Positions 41,605 to 53,348 are shown, numbered from the stretch's first letter. The stretch is 64,000 bases of DNA from Gracilariopsis chorda (GCA_003194525.1 NBIV01000045.1:1-64000); one strand, 5' to 3'. The notes: a model not told the origin generated them from the sequence alone. A program made the numbers and translations.

Positions 41605-42435
41605 TCAAATCCCGTTGCGACGGTAATAAATTTCCAGCGTGGCGAAAGGTCCCCTCCCCCTCCTTAGACGGAGCAAGGGGAGTAATAGTAGGATATCCCG
41701 CATGGGTTTAAATGCGCGTCGAAGGGTGGTAGTGTTAGGAGAAGAGAAAGGTCCGTTTGGACCTGAACGATCCGGCCGAGCCGGGGGTTCCGACAAAGTC
41801 GGTAAATCTGAGAGGCCCCGAGTAGGGTGTGGTACAGTATTCGGTCTATTTAGTCCCGGGGCTTCCAGCGTTGAGTCCGTAGAGACCGGTTTCCCTGTTT
41901 CCAGGACGACCTCAGACGAGGGAGGAGGGGCAGGTACGACACGATCGCGGGAAATCCGCTCGTGTGCCTTGCCCATTTCCACTACGACAGTGTTGGAGCT
42001 AACGGATACCACTTTAAACGATCCATCCGCCACAGGGGAAAGCTTGTGACGCTTCTCCCGTTCCGGGTTATAATATTCCTTACGTATGAAGACGTAGTTA
42101 TTAGCCCGTATGCGGGGAGCATTATCTCGTAAACGAGCGTCGAAATCCCACTCGTACGCGGCTTGCGCACGTTCCATAGACTTCCGCGCTGCTGGGACCA
42201 GTTTAGTAAGGCATTGCTGTTATTCCTGGCGGTAGCGACCCACAGATGGGAAATTGTCCAAGGTGGCTTGGGATTCTAACGCCACAGGCGGGGGTGAAAG
42301 AGATAGAAACAATTCGAACGGTGACACTCCGGTAGTCCGGTGAACGTATGTATTGTATGCAAATGTTAAAGCATCTCCATACAAGTCCCATGTTTTGGGG
42401 TGATCAGCAACGTAGGAACGGAGAGAGGCCAACAA
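41605..42435 (-). pseudogene. Gypsy C integrase C-terminal region
   Basis: Two overlapping frames. 42220-42435 holds the end of the integrase core (DALTFAYNTYVHRTTGVSPF). 41605-42177 covers the following helical and GPY-like region (ADGSFKVVSVSSNTVVVEMG) and a Pro/Ser-rich linker toward the chromodomain. A frameshift lies near 42.2 kb. The polypurine 12-mer CTAAGGAGGGGG recurs inside this frame at 41656-41667. Confidence 0.8.
41651..41667 (-). other. Second (internal) polypurine tract of gypsy C
   Basis: CTAAGGAGGGGGAGGGG on the minus strand, containing the same 12-mer as the tract next to the 3' LTR. It lies inside the sequence between integrase and chromodomain. Confidence 0.45.
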
Positions 42436-42463
42436 AGTCCAGTTGAACCGTTCGACTTGCCCA

Positions 42464-43680
42464 TTACACTTGGGGATGGTAGGTAGTCGTGAACAAGTTC
42501 TTCAAGTACAAGATGCGACAAACATCCTGGAAGAACTTGGCCGCGAACTGCCGTCCGTTATTAGAGAGCACCTCTACAGGAGGACCGTAGACAACAATCC
42601 AGTGCGTTACCAGAGCCTGGGCCACCGTGAAAGCGGTTATCCTCCGAAGAGGGACAGTCCAAACAAGCTTTGAAAAGCAATCGGTGATCACAAGTAAGAA
42701 ATTTTTGCCTCTCATTGTAGTGAGGAGGGATCCGAGAATATCGATTGCGATAAACTCGAGAGGCGCCCTAGCAAGAAATAAGTTCAGTTTCTTCACTTTC
42801 CTGCGGAGCTTCACCCGGTTCTTCGAGCATTCGGTACAAAACCGCACAGTTGCATAGCAATCAACTGCCATGTCGGGCCAGTAAAAAGCCCTTCGCAGGG
42901 TGAGGTAGAGCTTCCTCCCACCTACGTGGCCACTGAGCTTTGCATAGTGCGAGAGATGTAACACCCGCGACTGCAGGGAATGAGGTACCACAATCTGTGG
43001 GCGAGCTTCGACTAACCGAACCAGGTGGCCTTTACCGTTCACCTCGAACGGGAGGTCTTCACCACCATTTAAACGGGCACGAATCCCCATACAGAAGGGG
43101 TCACCGAATTGTTCTCGGATCAATTCCTCCGGTGAAACCGGTACAAAACTTCCCGATAAGGGATTGTCAGGGGTCTCTTGGGATGCGAGTAAGTTGTCAA
43201 AGTCAGCATCTTCATCCCAGTCTTCTGGCCAATCCTCGAACTTGCACTCCGGGTCATCCGGTTCTTCAGCCATGAAGCATAGAATGTCGTCATCCTCCGT
43301 TGAAAGTGCTTTCCCGTTTGTGGGTAAACGCGACAAAGCGTCGGCCTGGGTGTTGAGCGCCCCCTTTTTATATATGACTTGGAAGTCATTTTCCGCAAGG
43401 TGGAGTCTCCAGCGCATAAGGCGGCCCGAGGGATCGGATATGTTCATTAACCACCTCAAAGAGGAATGATCCGTGTATACGGTAAACTGAACTCGCATAG
43501 AATAGGGGCGTAGGGTGGAAAGCGCCCACACGACGGCAAGACACTCTTTCTCCGACACAAAGTAATTCCGCTCGTGGACATTGAGCGAGCGTGACCAATA
43601 ACCAATTGGCCTTCGGTCCCCTCTGAGGTAGTTTGGAAAAGAGCACAACCAATTTGGTAGCCGCTCGGGTCCGTGTTCAC
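42464..43680 (-). pseudogene. Gypsy C RNase H and integrase core
   Basis: 394 codons open from 43648. It begins in RNase H (GYWSRSLNVHERNYFVSEKE, TDHSSLRWLMN, QADALSRLP). The integrase HHCC finger follows (SHYAKLSGHVGG, then FCTECSK). The catalytic core has D in FIAIDILGS, and the second position reads LSNNGRQF, with Asn replacing Asp. TTTYHPQ follows, at the end of this frame. The RNase H start (TDPSGYQIGC) lies in an overlapping frame at 43456-43680, showing a frameshift. The Asp-to-Asn change would abolish integration. Confidence 0.9.
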
Positions 43681-43683
43681 GGA

Positions 43684-44607
43684 TTACAGGAGTCCCAGTT
43701 TCGGTAAAGATAAGATAGGTGCTGACGTGACAGCCTCCTTTAAGGAGTTAAACGCTTCCGATTGCTCGGGCGTGAATTGTCCCAGTTGTGGGGGATTTCC
43801 TTTGCGTAACAACGCGTTCAACGGTGCCGCGATATCCGAAAAGTTCGGGATAAACCGTGCGTAGACGTTGACCAGCTCTAAGAAGGAGCGGAGTTCCGTT
43901 TGAGTGCGGGGTTCCTTAGCCCCAAGGAGGTACTTGACTCGAGCCTTCTCGATCATTAACCGTCCCGGACGGATGATATATCCCAGATACTTGACAGTAT
44001 CTGTGAAGAACCCGCACTTCCTCAACTTGAGGGTAATTCCCGCATCGCGGAGCACGGTCAGAACGTGCCTCACATGGGTGAGGTGGTCGTCCAAATTATT
44101 GGAGAAGATGATAATATCATCCAGGTAGACCAGGCAGCTCCGCCACTTGAAGCGGTTCAATAGAATATCTATTGCACGTTGAAAGGTAGCAGGAGCGTTG
44201 GTCAAACCAAACGGCATCCGCTTGAAGCGGTACGATCCTGCGTGGCAGGTGAACGCGGTCTTATCGCGATCCTCCTGTTTAACATTGACCTGCCAATAAC
44301 TCGAATTGGCGTCCAAAGCCGTGAACACGGTAGCGTCTCCAAGGGAGTCGATGCACTCGTCCATACGAGGGATGGGATATGTGTCCCTAACATTCATGGC
44401 ATTGAGCCGGCGATACTCGGCACAGAACCTCCATTTTTCGTCGGCCTTCAACAAAACAAGTACAACTGGGGATGCCCAGGGTGATTGAGTAGGCTCTATC
44501 ACACCTGCGCGGAGCATTTTGTTCACTTGGGACTGCTCCTCTTCCCGAGCGTTTGGTCCTGCCCTGTTAGGGGGTTGTGCCATCGGAATTGCACCAGTAA
44601 TAAACAT
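43684..44607 (-). pseudogene. Gypsy C reverse transcriptase
   Basis: 307 codons, almost complete RT: VIEPTQSPWASPVVLVLLK, YRRLNAMNVRDTYPIPRMDE, FTALDANSSYWQVNV, RMPFGLTNAPATFQRAIDIL and the intact active site LVYLDDIIIF. The thumb region KLRKCGFFTDTVKYLGYII follows. It joins the protease frame by a frameshift around 44.55-44.6 kb and the RNase H by another near 43.68 kb. The sequence is clearly related to element B's RT but diverged. Confidence 0.9.
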
Positions 44608-45848
44608 ATCCGTTGTTCCGTAGCATTAATCTCGCCGAGCGAGCCATCCCACATCTTGATAAATTCCCGTAGCATTCCACGGAGTTTGTCGCGGTGTGAC
44701 TCCGGCACATGGGCGAGGTGTATATCTTCGAGTGCCTTTATGGGGACCACTCGGTCAAAACGTGCTGTAACATGGTCCTGTGATACAGGTGTGGCCGTCG
44801 GTTCCTCGTTATTCGGGGTGTTCGACGTTAAAACAACGGTTTCCTCTCTCTCCTTTGACGATAGTTCGTCAGTGGTTGGGGTGGCTTCCTCAGAAGAGGC
44901 GGCAATTCCGAGAACATCGGCGGTCGTCATCTTTGTCGGGAGCATCCCAAGGGGTTGTGGAGAGACGCTTCCAATTACTCGGTTCTTTACCAGATACTGG
45001 GGGCATTGGCCAAGATTGGCAACGAGTATCCCGAAAGGAGCATCCCGGGTAACGTGAACAATTCCATTCGCCAGCGTGAGCTGGTATTTCTCGTATAACG
45101 AAGACAGAGGTTGAATAAACCAAAGACCGTGTTGACGGCAATTGACTTGCACCCAGACTTGGGACTCAACCGTTATAAGAACCGAGGCTGCGACTCGAAG
45201 TTTTTTGGACTCGCGAGACGCGGGCGGGGGTTCCTGCTCAGCAGGTAGTGGGAATTGCTTCTGCGAAGCACGCTTCAGCGGGTGACGGACGATAGGGATT
45301 GACGATTCGTCGTCGAGTTTCACACGCGTAAGGCGGGGCCTGATTGCGTCGAAAAATCTGTCGCAGTAATCACATCCCAGTATGACTGGAGCGGCCAATG
45401 ACTCACGAACAATAAAGTCGAGCTTCACCACGGAGGTGCCCAACCGCACGACTAAGTCGACGGTACCCACCGTTTTTAACGGATTTTTGTTCGCATCTGC
45501 GACGTCGGGAACCGTTTCGGAACGGATACGAGACCGCACCTGCGGGGGTAGCAATGATTCCAAGATGAAGTTGGGGCCTGCACCTGTGTCCAAGACTGTT
45601 AGAAATCTCACCATAAAATGGGTGTTAAGGCCAAGGTCGGCGTAAACCTTGTAGTTGTGCTTGGCCACGACCAAGACTCTATCCGGGATCCAGGGGGTTT
45701 TCACTCCGTATCCACTGGCGACGCAGCACAGAAAGATGTGCAGAGTCCGCGTCTGCGTTTTGTCTTTCCTTGAAAGGATTTTCACCCGGGAGAGAGGCGG
45801 CGACGCCTCGGGCGTCAACAGCCTCATCTCTAAGGACGCCTCTCCCAA
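44523..45848 (-). pseudogene. Gypsy C aspartic protease and linker
   Basis: 441 codons. The protease active site TVLDTGAGPNFI matches the DTGAGPN of element B, with the later core APVILGCDYCDRFF. The rest is the linker leading to RT, ending with RGMLREFIKMWDGSLGEINA, which is the same pre-RT helix as in B (REFKSMWSGQLGEI). The active site is intact. The frame is lost through a small indel just before RT. Confidence 0.9.
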
Positions 45849-45865
45849 AGGGGAGACTCCCTCAG

Positions 45866-48008
45866 TTAGTTTTCCTGGGAGGTTTCCGCCGTAGGCGGTA
45901 ATCCAGAATCCTCGACCACGAGAGATTCGTTCCAGGGGCCATGGTTTTTATCCACACAAGCGGTGGTTGCGTCGGACATTTGTGCAACTTCCCGATTCGG
46001 GTTAGTTGAAGCTAGCAGCGCACGCGGGATATGTCTCAAGACATGCAATAAGTCCGTTTTAGCACGGAGGTAGGAAGCAATCGGAACGGAACGTTTCTCC
46101 TCTGGAGTGAGGGCCTCATAAGTTGCCACCACCTTGGCCATATCCCTCAGTGAGCAAAGACACTTAGGGGATGTATGGCCATGGGTGTAGTAAAGGTGAC
46201 AAATTAGAGCCAACACGGCGAAGCGCCGGTTAATATCCCGAGCATGAGAGAAGCGTACCGCCGGGTGGATGCCATTCCATCCAGACCGTTGATAATGGGA
46301 TTGGCCGTTCATAAACGGTACTCGTGGCGGCTGAACGCGATTGTTCCCCACGTAAAATACGGGGTTATCTTGCACCGTTTCGAACGTGTCCTCCGTTGTT
46401 GACGGTACGTCCGTGGTTGGTATAGACACACCATCTCCCTGTGCAAAATGCAAGGTGTCGTATCCCTGTTGGGGGGTTCTATCCGCAAAAAACGAGGGCG
46501 ATGAGGAGTCAATCTCCAGCACCAACGCCTTGGCGGGCCCAGACCGAGGATTAGGAGTTCTTACACGAAGTGCTTCCCCTTCCGCTCGAGCGTGTTGAAC
46601 AAGCTCGAGGTAGGTGACCCTCCGCCTGTCCTCACGGTAACGAGTGACAAGACTCCGGATTGCCTGGTCAAGGCCATCGATGAACATGGTACAACGTTCC
46701 CCTGCGGGGTATACATTCCCATAACAGTGGAAGGTCTTGTTAAGTAATCGGTTTCAATCTCGCCTGAGCGCTGACGAGTACCTCGCAAAGTGAGGATTGC
46801 CCCCGGAATGGCGGTATTGGTGGCATAGGAGCGCAAAAAATATTGCACCCCCTCCGGCCAGCAGGTTGCTCCTCCCTCTGAGGCACGACATGATCCTCTG
46901 ACAGAGGTGTACTGGTCCTCTGCCACTCCCCGTAAGAAATACGGTAATGCCAAATAGGCTTGTCCCTCATTCATTCCGAGGATATCGGCTTCCGCTACAA
47001 AGCTGGAAAGAAAGTCCAACACCATAGTTGGGTCTTCTCCAGTAAAATACTGGTTACGCAATGAGAGTTGCATACGTTTTACGCACTCTTTCACCTACCT
47101 CGTGCCACGGGGTGTACGTCCTAAAGAGGAATCTTCGAGCCGGTAATACCAGTAGGAAAATAGTTTCCGATACAACTGGTTCGTCGGTTTTAGTTCCCTG
47201 AGGCCAGGGTGTCTTCTCCCCTTGCTGAGGGTCCGAGTCCCACGTTGGGTGGCGGATGACCGCTTAGAGCGGGAAGAACGGCCTCGTTTCTCGTCCTCCG
47301 AATCGGAGTCCGAGGAACTAGAACCACCTGACCCGTTTTGGGATGAATCCGATGATGTCGTAGAATCCGAATCCGAGTGATCTCGTTTGTGTTTACGCTT
47401 ATAGTGGCGCTTCTTTCTTCCAGCATGCTGGTCGTGGTGTGACGCAACTGGTGCCAGATCATCCGGGGACGGTTTATCCATGAGGATAAACTGCTCTAAC
47501 GTTTCCAGACGGGCACGATCTCGATCAAATAGAGAGTCAACTCATTCTATGAAGGTGGCGGGTTGCCCCAAACTCTCTAACATAGAGTTGACATCGAACC
47601 ATAAGATACGGAGATCCTCTGCGACACCTTTGTAGGGGTGTCCATCACCACCTCAAGGAGGGTTTGTAATTCCCTGACAGGAGTGTTGTGGGCGGTCCAA
47701 AAAGCGTGAAACTGAGAATCCAGGGAATTCCCCTGGGCGGTGTTATCGCCCGTCAGACGGGGTTCAGGTGCGGCGGCGGTCACGGCCGGAGCCGGATGAG
47801 CACCATCCACGGCATTCGATAACGGTGTCGACGTGAAGTTCCGGGGTTCCCGGGGTGGGTTTGGAGTCCTAGACAAGGCACCCCCAGCATGTCTAGATTT
47901 AGCCCTAGTCAGGATCCCAGAAACGAACCGAACTTTTGGGTTATCTCCACCATTGTGGGATCAACTGGGCGTAGTCGCAGGCTCCGCAGAGGAGGGCTTT
48001 CTCGACAT
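45866..48008 (-). pseudogene. Gypsy C Gag
   Basis: Starts at ATG 48008 (MSRKPSSAEPATTPS), 117 bp inside the 5' LTR, with an in-frame TGA soon after. It proceeds through a frameshift near 47.5 kb to a basic and Ser/Asp-rich segment (RKKRHYKRKHKRDHSDSDS), then an in-frame TAG at about 47.1 kb. The Gag core (VKRMQLSLRNQYFTGEDP) follows, with another frameshift near 46.6 kb. The C-terminal part has AVLALICHLYYTHGHTSPKC and CSLRDM, an atypical Cys/His cluster like that of B. Order and motifs equal those of the intact B Gag. Confidence 0.85.
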
Positions 48009-48100
48009 GATGGTCAACTGTTACGACGGGAAAACACCGGAACTTCCGGAAAACAAACAAAAGAAACAAAACCTCGAAAGAGGGAACCAAACTCCAAAAC

Positions 48101-48121
48101 CGATTCGAGGTCGAGAGACCA
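48101..48121 (-). other. Primer-binding site of gypsy C
   Basis: Three bases from the LTR the minus strand begins TGGTCTCTCGACCTCGAATC. The complementary tRNA 3' end is CCA, A73, acceptor TCGAGAG, with CGATT of the T loop preceding the stem. It again implies C1:G72 as in tRNA-Tyr. Confidence 0.7.
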
Positions 48122-48124
48122 CTT

Positions 48125-48919
48125 TGTAGCACACCGCCCGGAAGCGGGAGTGCACCGAAAGACGTTCGGGTTCTTTCCTCGTTAGAGGTGCGCCCAGTTG
48201 GGTAGAGCCCTCCCAGGAGTGGCATGACTATGTCGGGTTGCAAGGCCGAGGCCACCCGTCGTGACTTGCGCAAGGAAGTTGAGGCAAGAATTGGGTATCC
48301 GCAGGAGCGGTGTATGGGGGTGGTCATCCTCTAGAGGGGTGACGTTTCCACGTTAATGGCACACAAGAACACGAGCCATGGGTAGCGGTATTGCCACCCT
48401 GTAAAGGGAAAAATAAGAGGGAGCTGAGTCACGAGTGTCGTGACGAGAACTAACTACAGTGCCGGTAAATAAACCTTATACAAGGCGAACACCAAGACAG
48501 CTGGAATAACAGTCCAAATACTCGGGCCCTTTAGATAGTAAAGGTGGTTAGACTTCCCGTATGCGACGGTGCTTCCCTCCAAAGAGGAGTAGAGAACACG
48601 CGAAGGGGGTGAGGTCTAGAGCCGACTCAACAGGTTGGTGTCCCCTTTTCGGGAAGGTTTACTGGTGAGACGGCAACCTGCCGGCGCACTAAGTACTAAC
48701 CATCCCAGAAATCGGTGTAAAAATATGAAATAGAATTACCAAATTACTCCACTTTGGTGGTTTATGCCTACTACTGTGGCCAACCGCCAATTTACTCTTC
48801 CGTGTCCCACGTTTGAAACCCACTATTAGTGGTCGTACATCATGCAATGACTACATTACCGAAACCTTCGTGAAATCAACCAATTACCAAGAATCCTTCT
48901 CTGAGGACATTGCATTTCA
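48125..48919 (-). repeat. Right (5') LTR of gypsy C
   Basis: 795 bp copy of 37424-38220 with many substitutions. Starts TGTAGCACACCG and ends CATTGCATTTCA. Confidence 0.95.
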
Positions 48920-50263
48920 CCAGGGCAATGAAACAATTTCCGTAGTGGTTCAAAGGAAGTTCTAAAGCCAACCTTCAGCGTGCATCTCGGTATTGGAGTC
49001 TTGCCATGATCTCATAGTTAGTCATGATCGTTTTAGCATGTACAACAACATTTCGTTCATCAAGGCAACGGAAAATGGTGTATATCGACATTTTGTCAAG
49101 GCCAAAACTGGTCGTGGACGCCCGTCAGCCAGATGGGTAGCTGCATTGCACTCCAATCTACTTGAAGATTTCAATATAATGAGAAAATAAGGAGTTAAAT
49201 TCAATGCTCGCTTGCTACGGAAGCTGGCGCACAGTCTGATAGCAAGCAAACAAGAAGGGACATATCACAGGAATAAGTTGGATGAACGTGCAGAAACTTC
49301 GATTGTACACCGAATCACTCCTCGATGGATACAATCGTTTATGTAACGGAGCCATATTGTAAACCGCTCGCAGTCGGGCAAGCTCATGGTATCACCTGCG
49401 AAACAGGAACAACTTGATAGAGAAGTTGCCTTTCACCTTGGTCAGCTGGCTTGCGAATACCGCTCTAAGACTCTGAAAGAAGAAGACGTTTTCAACGCAG
49501 ATGAAACGCATTTTTGCATACATATGGATAACCATAAGAATCTGGCGTTGGGTGGAGACCGACATTTCCGTTATGCAGACGTCGTGTCCGGCGATGATGC
49601 GATGAAAATGATGGTTTTTCTTCTGGAAGGCCGGATGCAAAGCTAGAGATTCCGATGATGATATTAAAAAATGTCGACAAACTTTATCCCATCCATTGCC
49701 TTCCGGATGACATTCCAGGTGTCCCCTACAGAATGGGTCCAAAGGGATGGATGGACAAGCGCGTCTTCTTGGAATCAGTGAAGGAGAAACGTATCTTTAG
49801 ACCGTTACCAAATGGTCGCAATCGAGTCATCTATGTAGAAAATGTCAACAATCATGATATCACAGAAAAAGTGAAGCAGGCGTTAGAAGAGAGTAACACG
49901 GAGATACGATATTGTCCTCGAAACGCTACTCACCTTGTGCAGCCGGCAGATAGTTTCGTAGTACAGAAACCCAAAACGCATTGGTGCGACAATTGGGACG
50001 ATTTCAAGATGATGCTGATGGACAATAATATGTGGATGAGCGGTGCGAAGGCTTTAGGCAAGTTGAGCAATCATGGGAAAAGACATTTTCTTAAGCTCTC
50101 TGCAAGGTCAGTACGTGTTGTTAGTGGTTTGCGCGATGAGAATGGAATAACGTACGTTAGTAAAGCAATGATACAGTGTGTGATGGGCTTTAATCTTAAC
50201 GGGCAGTGGGAAGAGCGCCAGTTGTTTCCAGAACTGCAGTCCATCATTTCCAAGTATCGTTAG
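48920..50263 (+). pseudogene. Pogo-like transposase, DNA-binding end and DDE domain
   Basis: Continues the frame of 37157-37423 after the target duplication, with TAG at 48943 and further stops and frameshifts. It shows CENP-B/pogo-type helix-turn-helix traces (TGRGRPSARW, RWIQSF, NRSQSGKLMVSPAKQEQLDR). The DDE_1 domain has D in VFNADETHFCI, VENVNNHD where the second Asp is expected (Glu instead), and LVQPADSFVVQK with the third acidic residue. The last frame (49655-50263, 202 codons) is intact. It would have cut and pasted the element at TA sites. Confidence 0.8.
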
Positions 50264-50463
50264 AAATTCGAAGGGGAGGCTGTCGTGTTGGATCGTAGGT
50301 GTTGGTTTTTGTCACTCTATATTTGTGATCACGAAATAGTGTGGTCCACAGTAGTAAAGCTAAACACCAGTTAATGTGGTTTTCAGTTTAGTGTGGGTCA
50401 CACTATATGTTGTGTGGCGTTCCAATATCATGTTTTCTTAAATAGTGTGGCCCAAACTACTTT

Positions 50464-50476
50464 CAGTGTTCACCTT
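50464..50476. repeat. Right terminal inverted repeat of the pogo-like element
   Basis: CAGTGTTCACCTT, the inverse of the left end with a change at the outermost base, followed by TA. Between 50330 and 50463 lie several TAGTGTGG(T/G/C)CCACACTA-like motifs. Confidence 0.75.
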
Positions 50477-50774
50477 TAGTGCGCGTAGCACTATGATTCA
50501 GTCCGTTAGGCTTCTGATAACTTTGCAATTAAGTAGACATCCGACCACTTCTGTCGACCCTAACACTTGAATGCGTACGCAAACATTGGTCTGTGAGCAT
50601 CAGTCACTTCTAGTGCCCAACAGTGCATCATTATCAGATATACAAGTCTGGTATCTGGCATAGTCTTACAAAATTTGTGCTTTTCTTCTCGCCCCATTAA
50701 TTATCTGGCCCAAAAGCAGTACCAGACGCACGGTTACGCCTTCAGTCGGATGCCAGACAAGTCTTAGGGCTGTG

Positions 50775-51353
50775 TCAACATTTACCCTCACCACGAATTG
50801 TTCCGGGTCCACCGATAGCCCTGGTTTCTGTTTCAACACGATAACTGAACGTCTTTAAGACGCTTGTTATTTTAAGAGGTGTTAAAATCACAAAGTAGAC
50901 GCATTGTCGTTGTAAGTATGAGACATAGCTCAAGATGCTTTGACTGCTTCTTGGCAGGTTTGACGCCATCTTAAGGCTCTTTCTGCTGTTATTTTTGCTA
51001 ATAGTAACCGATTGTTCGAGTGACGCATTGCTATAAAACAATTCGTATAACTCTCGAAGTTTTCTTAGAACCACTGGTGCACAAAAATGTGAAAGAAGAG
51101 AACGGAGGAGTCTTGTATTGAGAAGATATTCTAATGTGTCGGAGAGGAGACTAAGGTTTTGTTTGACAGTTGACGAACCGACCGTGCGAGAGAGCTGGTC
51201 TCGTTTCGGTTTTTTCTCGAAGTTCCGCTCCGGCTGAGGAGAGATTTCATATGGTAGTTGCTCATCAAAGGAATCTTGAAAATCGTCTACTAGAGAGGCT
51301 AAATCTGGGTTGCAGTTGAAGAAAAAAGACGGACTTAAGCGCCATGCATACAA
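50775..51353 (-). CDS. Unrecognised protein, 192 codons
   Basis: A long open frame on the minus strand starting MYAWRLSPSFFFNCNPDLAS. It contains a basic/polar part followed by helices rich in Leu (LSLLSDTLEYLLNTRLLRSL and LRKLRELYELFYSN). No known domain. Length and composition exceed chance frames nearby, so it may be an exon of a host or transposon gene; splice sites were not assignable. A broken relic is equally possible. Confidence 0.3.
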   Translation of the reverse strand: MYAWRLSPSFFFNCNPDLASLVDDFQDSFDEQLPYEISPQPERNFEKKPKRDQLSRTVGSSTVKQNLSLLSDTLEYLLNTRLLRSLLSHFCAPVVLRKLRELYELFYSNASLEQSVTISKNNSRKSLKMASNLPRSSQSILSYVSYLQRQCVYFVILTPLKITSVLKTFSYRVETETRAIGGPGTIRGEGKC

Positions 51354-52966
51354 GTCACATGCCTTCTGTTTTTCGACCTGGCGGAGCTTTTGAGAAACAG
51401 TTGGTATCTTTAGTTTATTCTGGTGAGTCTGAGCTGGGTCATTTGTAGTAGAAGGGCTTCAAACCTCCAAACATCTCTACGCCTGATGGTAATTTTGTAA
51501 GTCTTCTGGTGAGCTTGCACACGAGCAGAGTGAAGCAACTCGTGGCTTAAATTGGCCAAATCTAGATCATTGTCGTTTTTGTGCATCTCAATCATGAAGA
51601 AAGAGATCGGTTGCATAGTTCGCCAAGATAGATATACGTTTGTGCTTCGAAGAGAATAGAAACTGTAGAATGGTTCCCAAGTTCAGTGAGGGAAATGCAT
51701 AAGCGGTGATGTGTAGTTGGAAAACATCGAAGAAGTTCACTGAAATGAAACCATGTGTGGTTGCAAGATCCAGATAAAAAGCAACCTTGCCGGCATTCAA
51801 GAATTACTCGTACATCACATCGTACTCAGAAGCAGGTTTGATGGTCGACAACTTTAGGAGGGCCGCCGAAATTCATGGCTCTGCACTTGGGTGCGAATGT
51901 ATTACTTTTTTGCCCTGTTTTTTTGGAGTCTCTGGGCTTGTGAACCGTCACCTGTTTTGTGATATTGGTGGTAGAGGTCACTTTGATGATTTCTATCATA
52001 AGTCATGCAACGGTTGTTTGCAAGATAAAGGGAATGGTCCATGATGTTTGGAATATCTATTGTTTGCATGATATGGTGTCATGACCTTTACCGATTATGC
52101 TTTATTCTGATGGCTGTGTATTAGTATTTGTCTTTAATGAATCTTTGTTCTTGTTAGAGCTTTCGGAATGCTTTGAAGTAGACTATGTTTCGTCTTTTCA
52201 CTTCTGGTAGATGTTGATAGTGGGAAAAAAGATGGAATTCTAAGCCATTGATGCCAGAATTTCCGTTCGAACACCTTTCAAACAACTTTCTGCGGAAACG
52301 AAAGAGTAGTGGTAACCGCAGAAACTTGAACACCTCGGAAACCGGTGTTTGACATGCATCTACTAACTATCTGAATCTTCGTATTCGAGTATATAGAGAA
52401 CCACTGAGCCGCAGTTGAATCAAGAAGACAAGGGCCATTGCACTTTCCTTTATTGGTAAAACTACAATTAGCATGATGTGATAGAATGTACTTAGTCGGA
52501 AAATCCTTCCATAATTTTCGTGGACAATAAATCTTTCGTGGGGTATTGTCAGCGATCAATTCCTCCGTGCCACACTATCTTTGGGTTTAAGAAAGATGTG
52601 AGCTCCGGCTATACCTACAGAGATGATACTGGGAATCCTTAAAGTAAAGTATTGGCGTGGCCTGAAAACCCGTTCAAATGTTGTTTATAGGTGAGGATAA
52701 TCTATAGCGGAAACCTGGAAATCAGAACAAGACCTACAGAAAAGGTTAACGACCGAAGGAGACACGTGAAAAGCCAAAAAGCTCTCAACGATAAGCATGA
52801 TGCCTATTCAGCCAGAGCGGCATAGTTCAGTACAGAGACGAACACATATCTGTCTCCAAGATGTACAAGTAACCAAATCGGTGATAACAACTATAACTGA
52901 GTGAGCCCACAGGGTTACACTGATCACAGGTATTCAACCATACCGTATTGGTTGTTAAGATTTTTT
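51354..52966. other. No recognisable gene
   Basis: Only short frames, the longest a 93-codon minus-strand one. No repeat or mobile-element domain noticed up to the Copia-2 LTR. Confidence 0.4.
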
Positions 52967-53332
52967 TGTACAGTGCGCTGTAAAGTTGCGAGGGGAGAGG
53001 TGAGGTGCGGTAGTTGAAGCTACTTTCTTCTTTTCCTCATATCAAGCTCGATCTATCGCTAGTTATTCAGTTCTTCAGACCTAGTCTACTTAGCTGCCCA
53101 AATGTTTCTTACATCCTGCTTGGAGGTGGAGTTCCTCTCTGAGGAGCTCCACCCGTGGCTATCTACCCATGCGGCAGTCTGGTAGGTGATAGAAAGACCT
53201 CGAAGTTCGACCAAACTGCCTGCACAGACAGATATCATTATCCGACGTGAAAAGCCTCGCATATGCACCAACCACGATATGGTAAAATAACCTGATGTTT
53301 TTCTTAATGCAGCATATTGCTGAAGCGCAACA
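52967..53332 (-). repeat. Left (3') LTR of Copia-2
   Basis: 366 bp, starts TGTACAGTGCGCTG and ends AGCGCAACA. Aligns throughout with 57691-58057. Confidence 0.85.
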
Positions 53333-53343
53333 CTCCCCTTTTC
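53333..53343 (-). other. Polypurine tract of Copia-2
   Basis: GAAAAGGGGAG on the minus strand lies exactly against the TGTTG start of the 3' LTR, which fixes that LTR boundary. Confidence 0.7.
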
Positions 53344-53348
53344 GCGTT

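Larger units (their letters stand above)
37424..48919 (-). mobile_element. Chromodomain gypsy retrotransposon C, decayed (11.5 kb)
   Basis: LTRs of 797 and 795 bp with a perfect CCAGG duplication (37419-37423 and 48920-48924). Minus-strand order is primer-binding site, gag, protease, RT, RNase H, integrase and chromodomain. An opposite-strand gene then occupies the interval before the 3' LTR. LTRs differ by numerous substitutions and small indels, and gag-pol has stops and frameshifts, so C is much older than B. It inserted into a pogo-like transposase gene. Confidence 0.95.
36931..50476 (+). mobile_element. Pogo/Tc1-mariner-type DNA transposon interrupted by gypsy C
   Basis: 13 bp terminal inverted repeats (CAGGTGAACACTG at 36931-36943; its inverted partner at 50464-50476 differs only at the outermost base) with TA on both sides (36929-36930 and 50477-50478), the hallmark of this superfamily. 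Inside is a DDE_1-type transposase gene in two parts separated by gypsy C. Without C the transposon would be about 2.0 kb. Subterminal TAGTGTGG-type repeats occur inside both ends. Confidence 0.8.
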
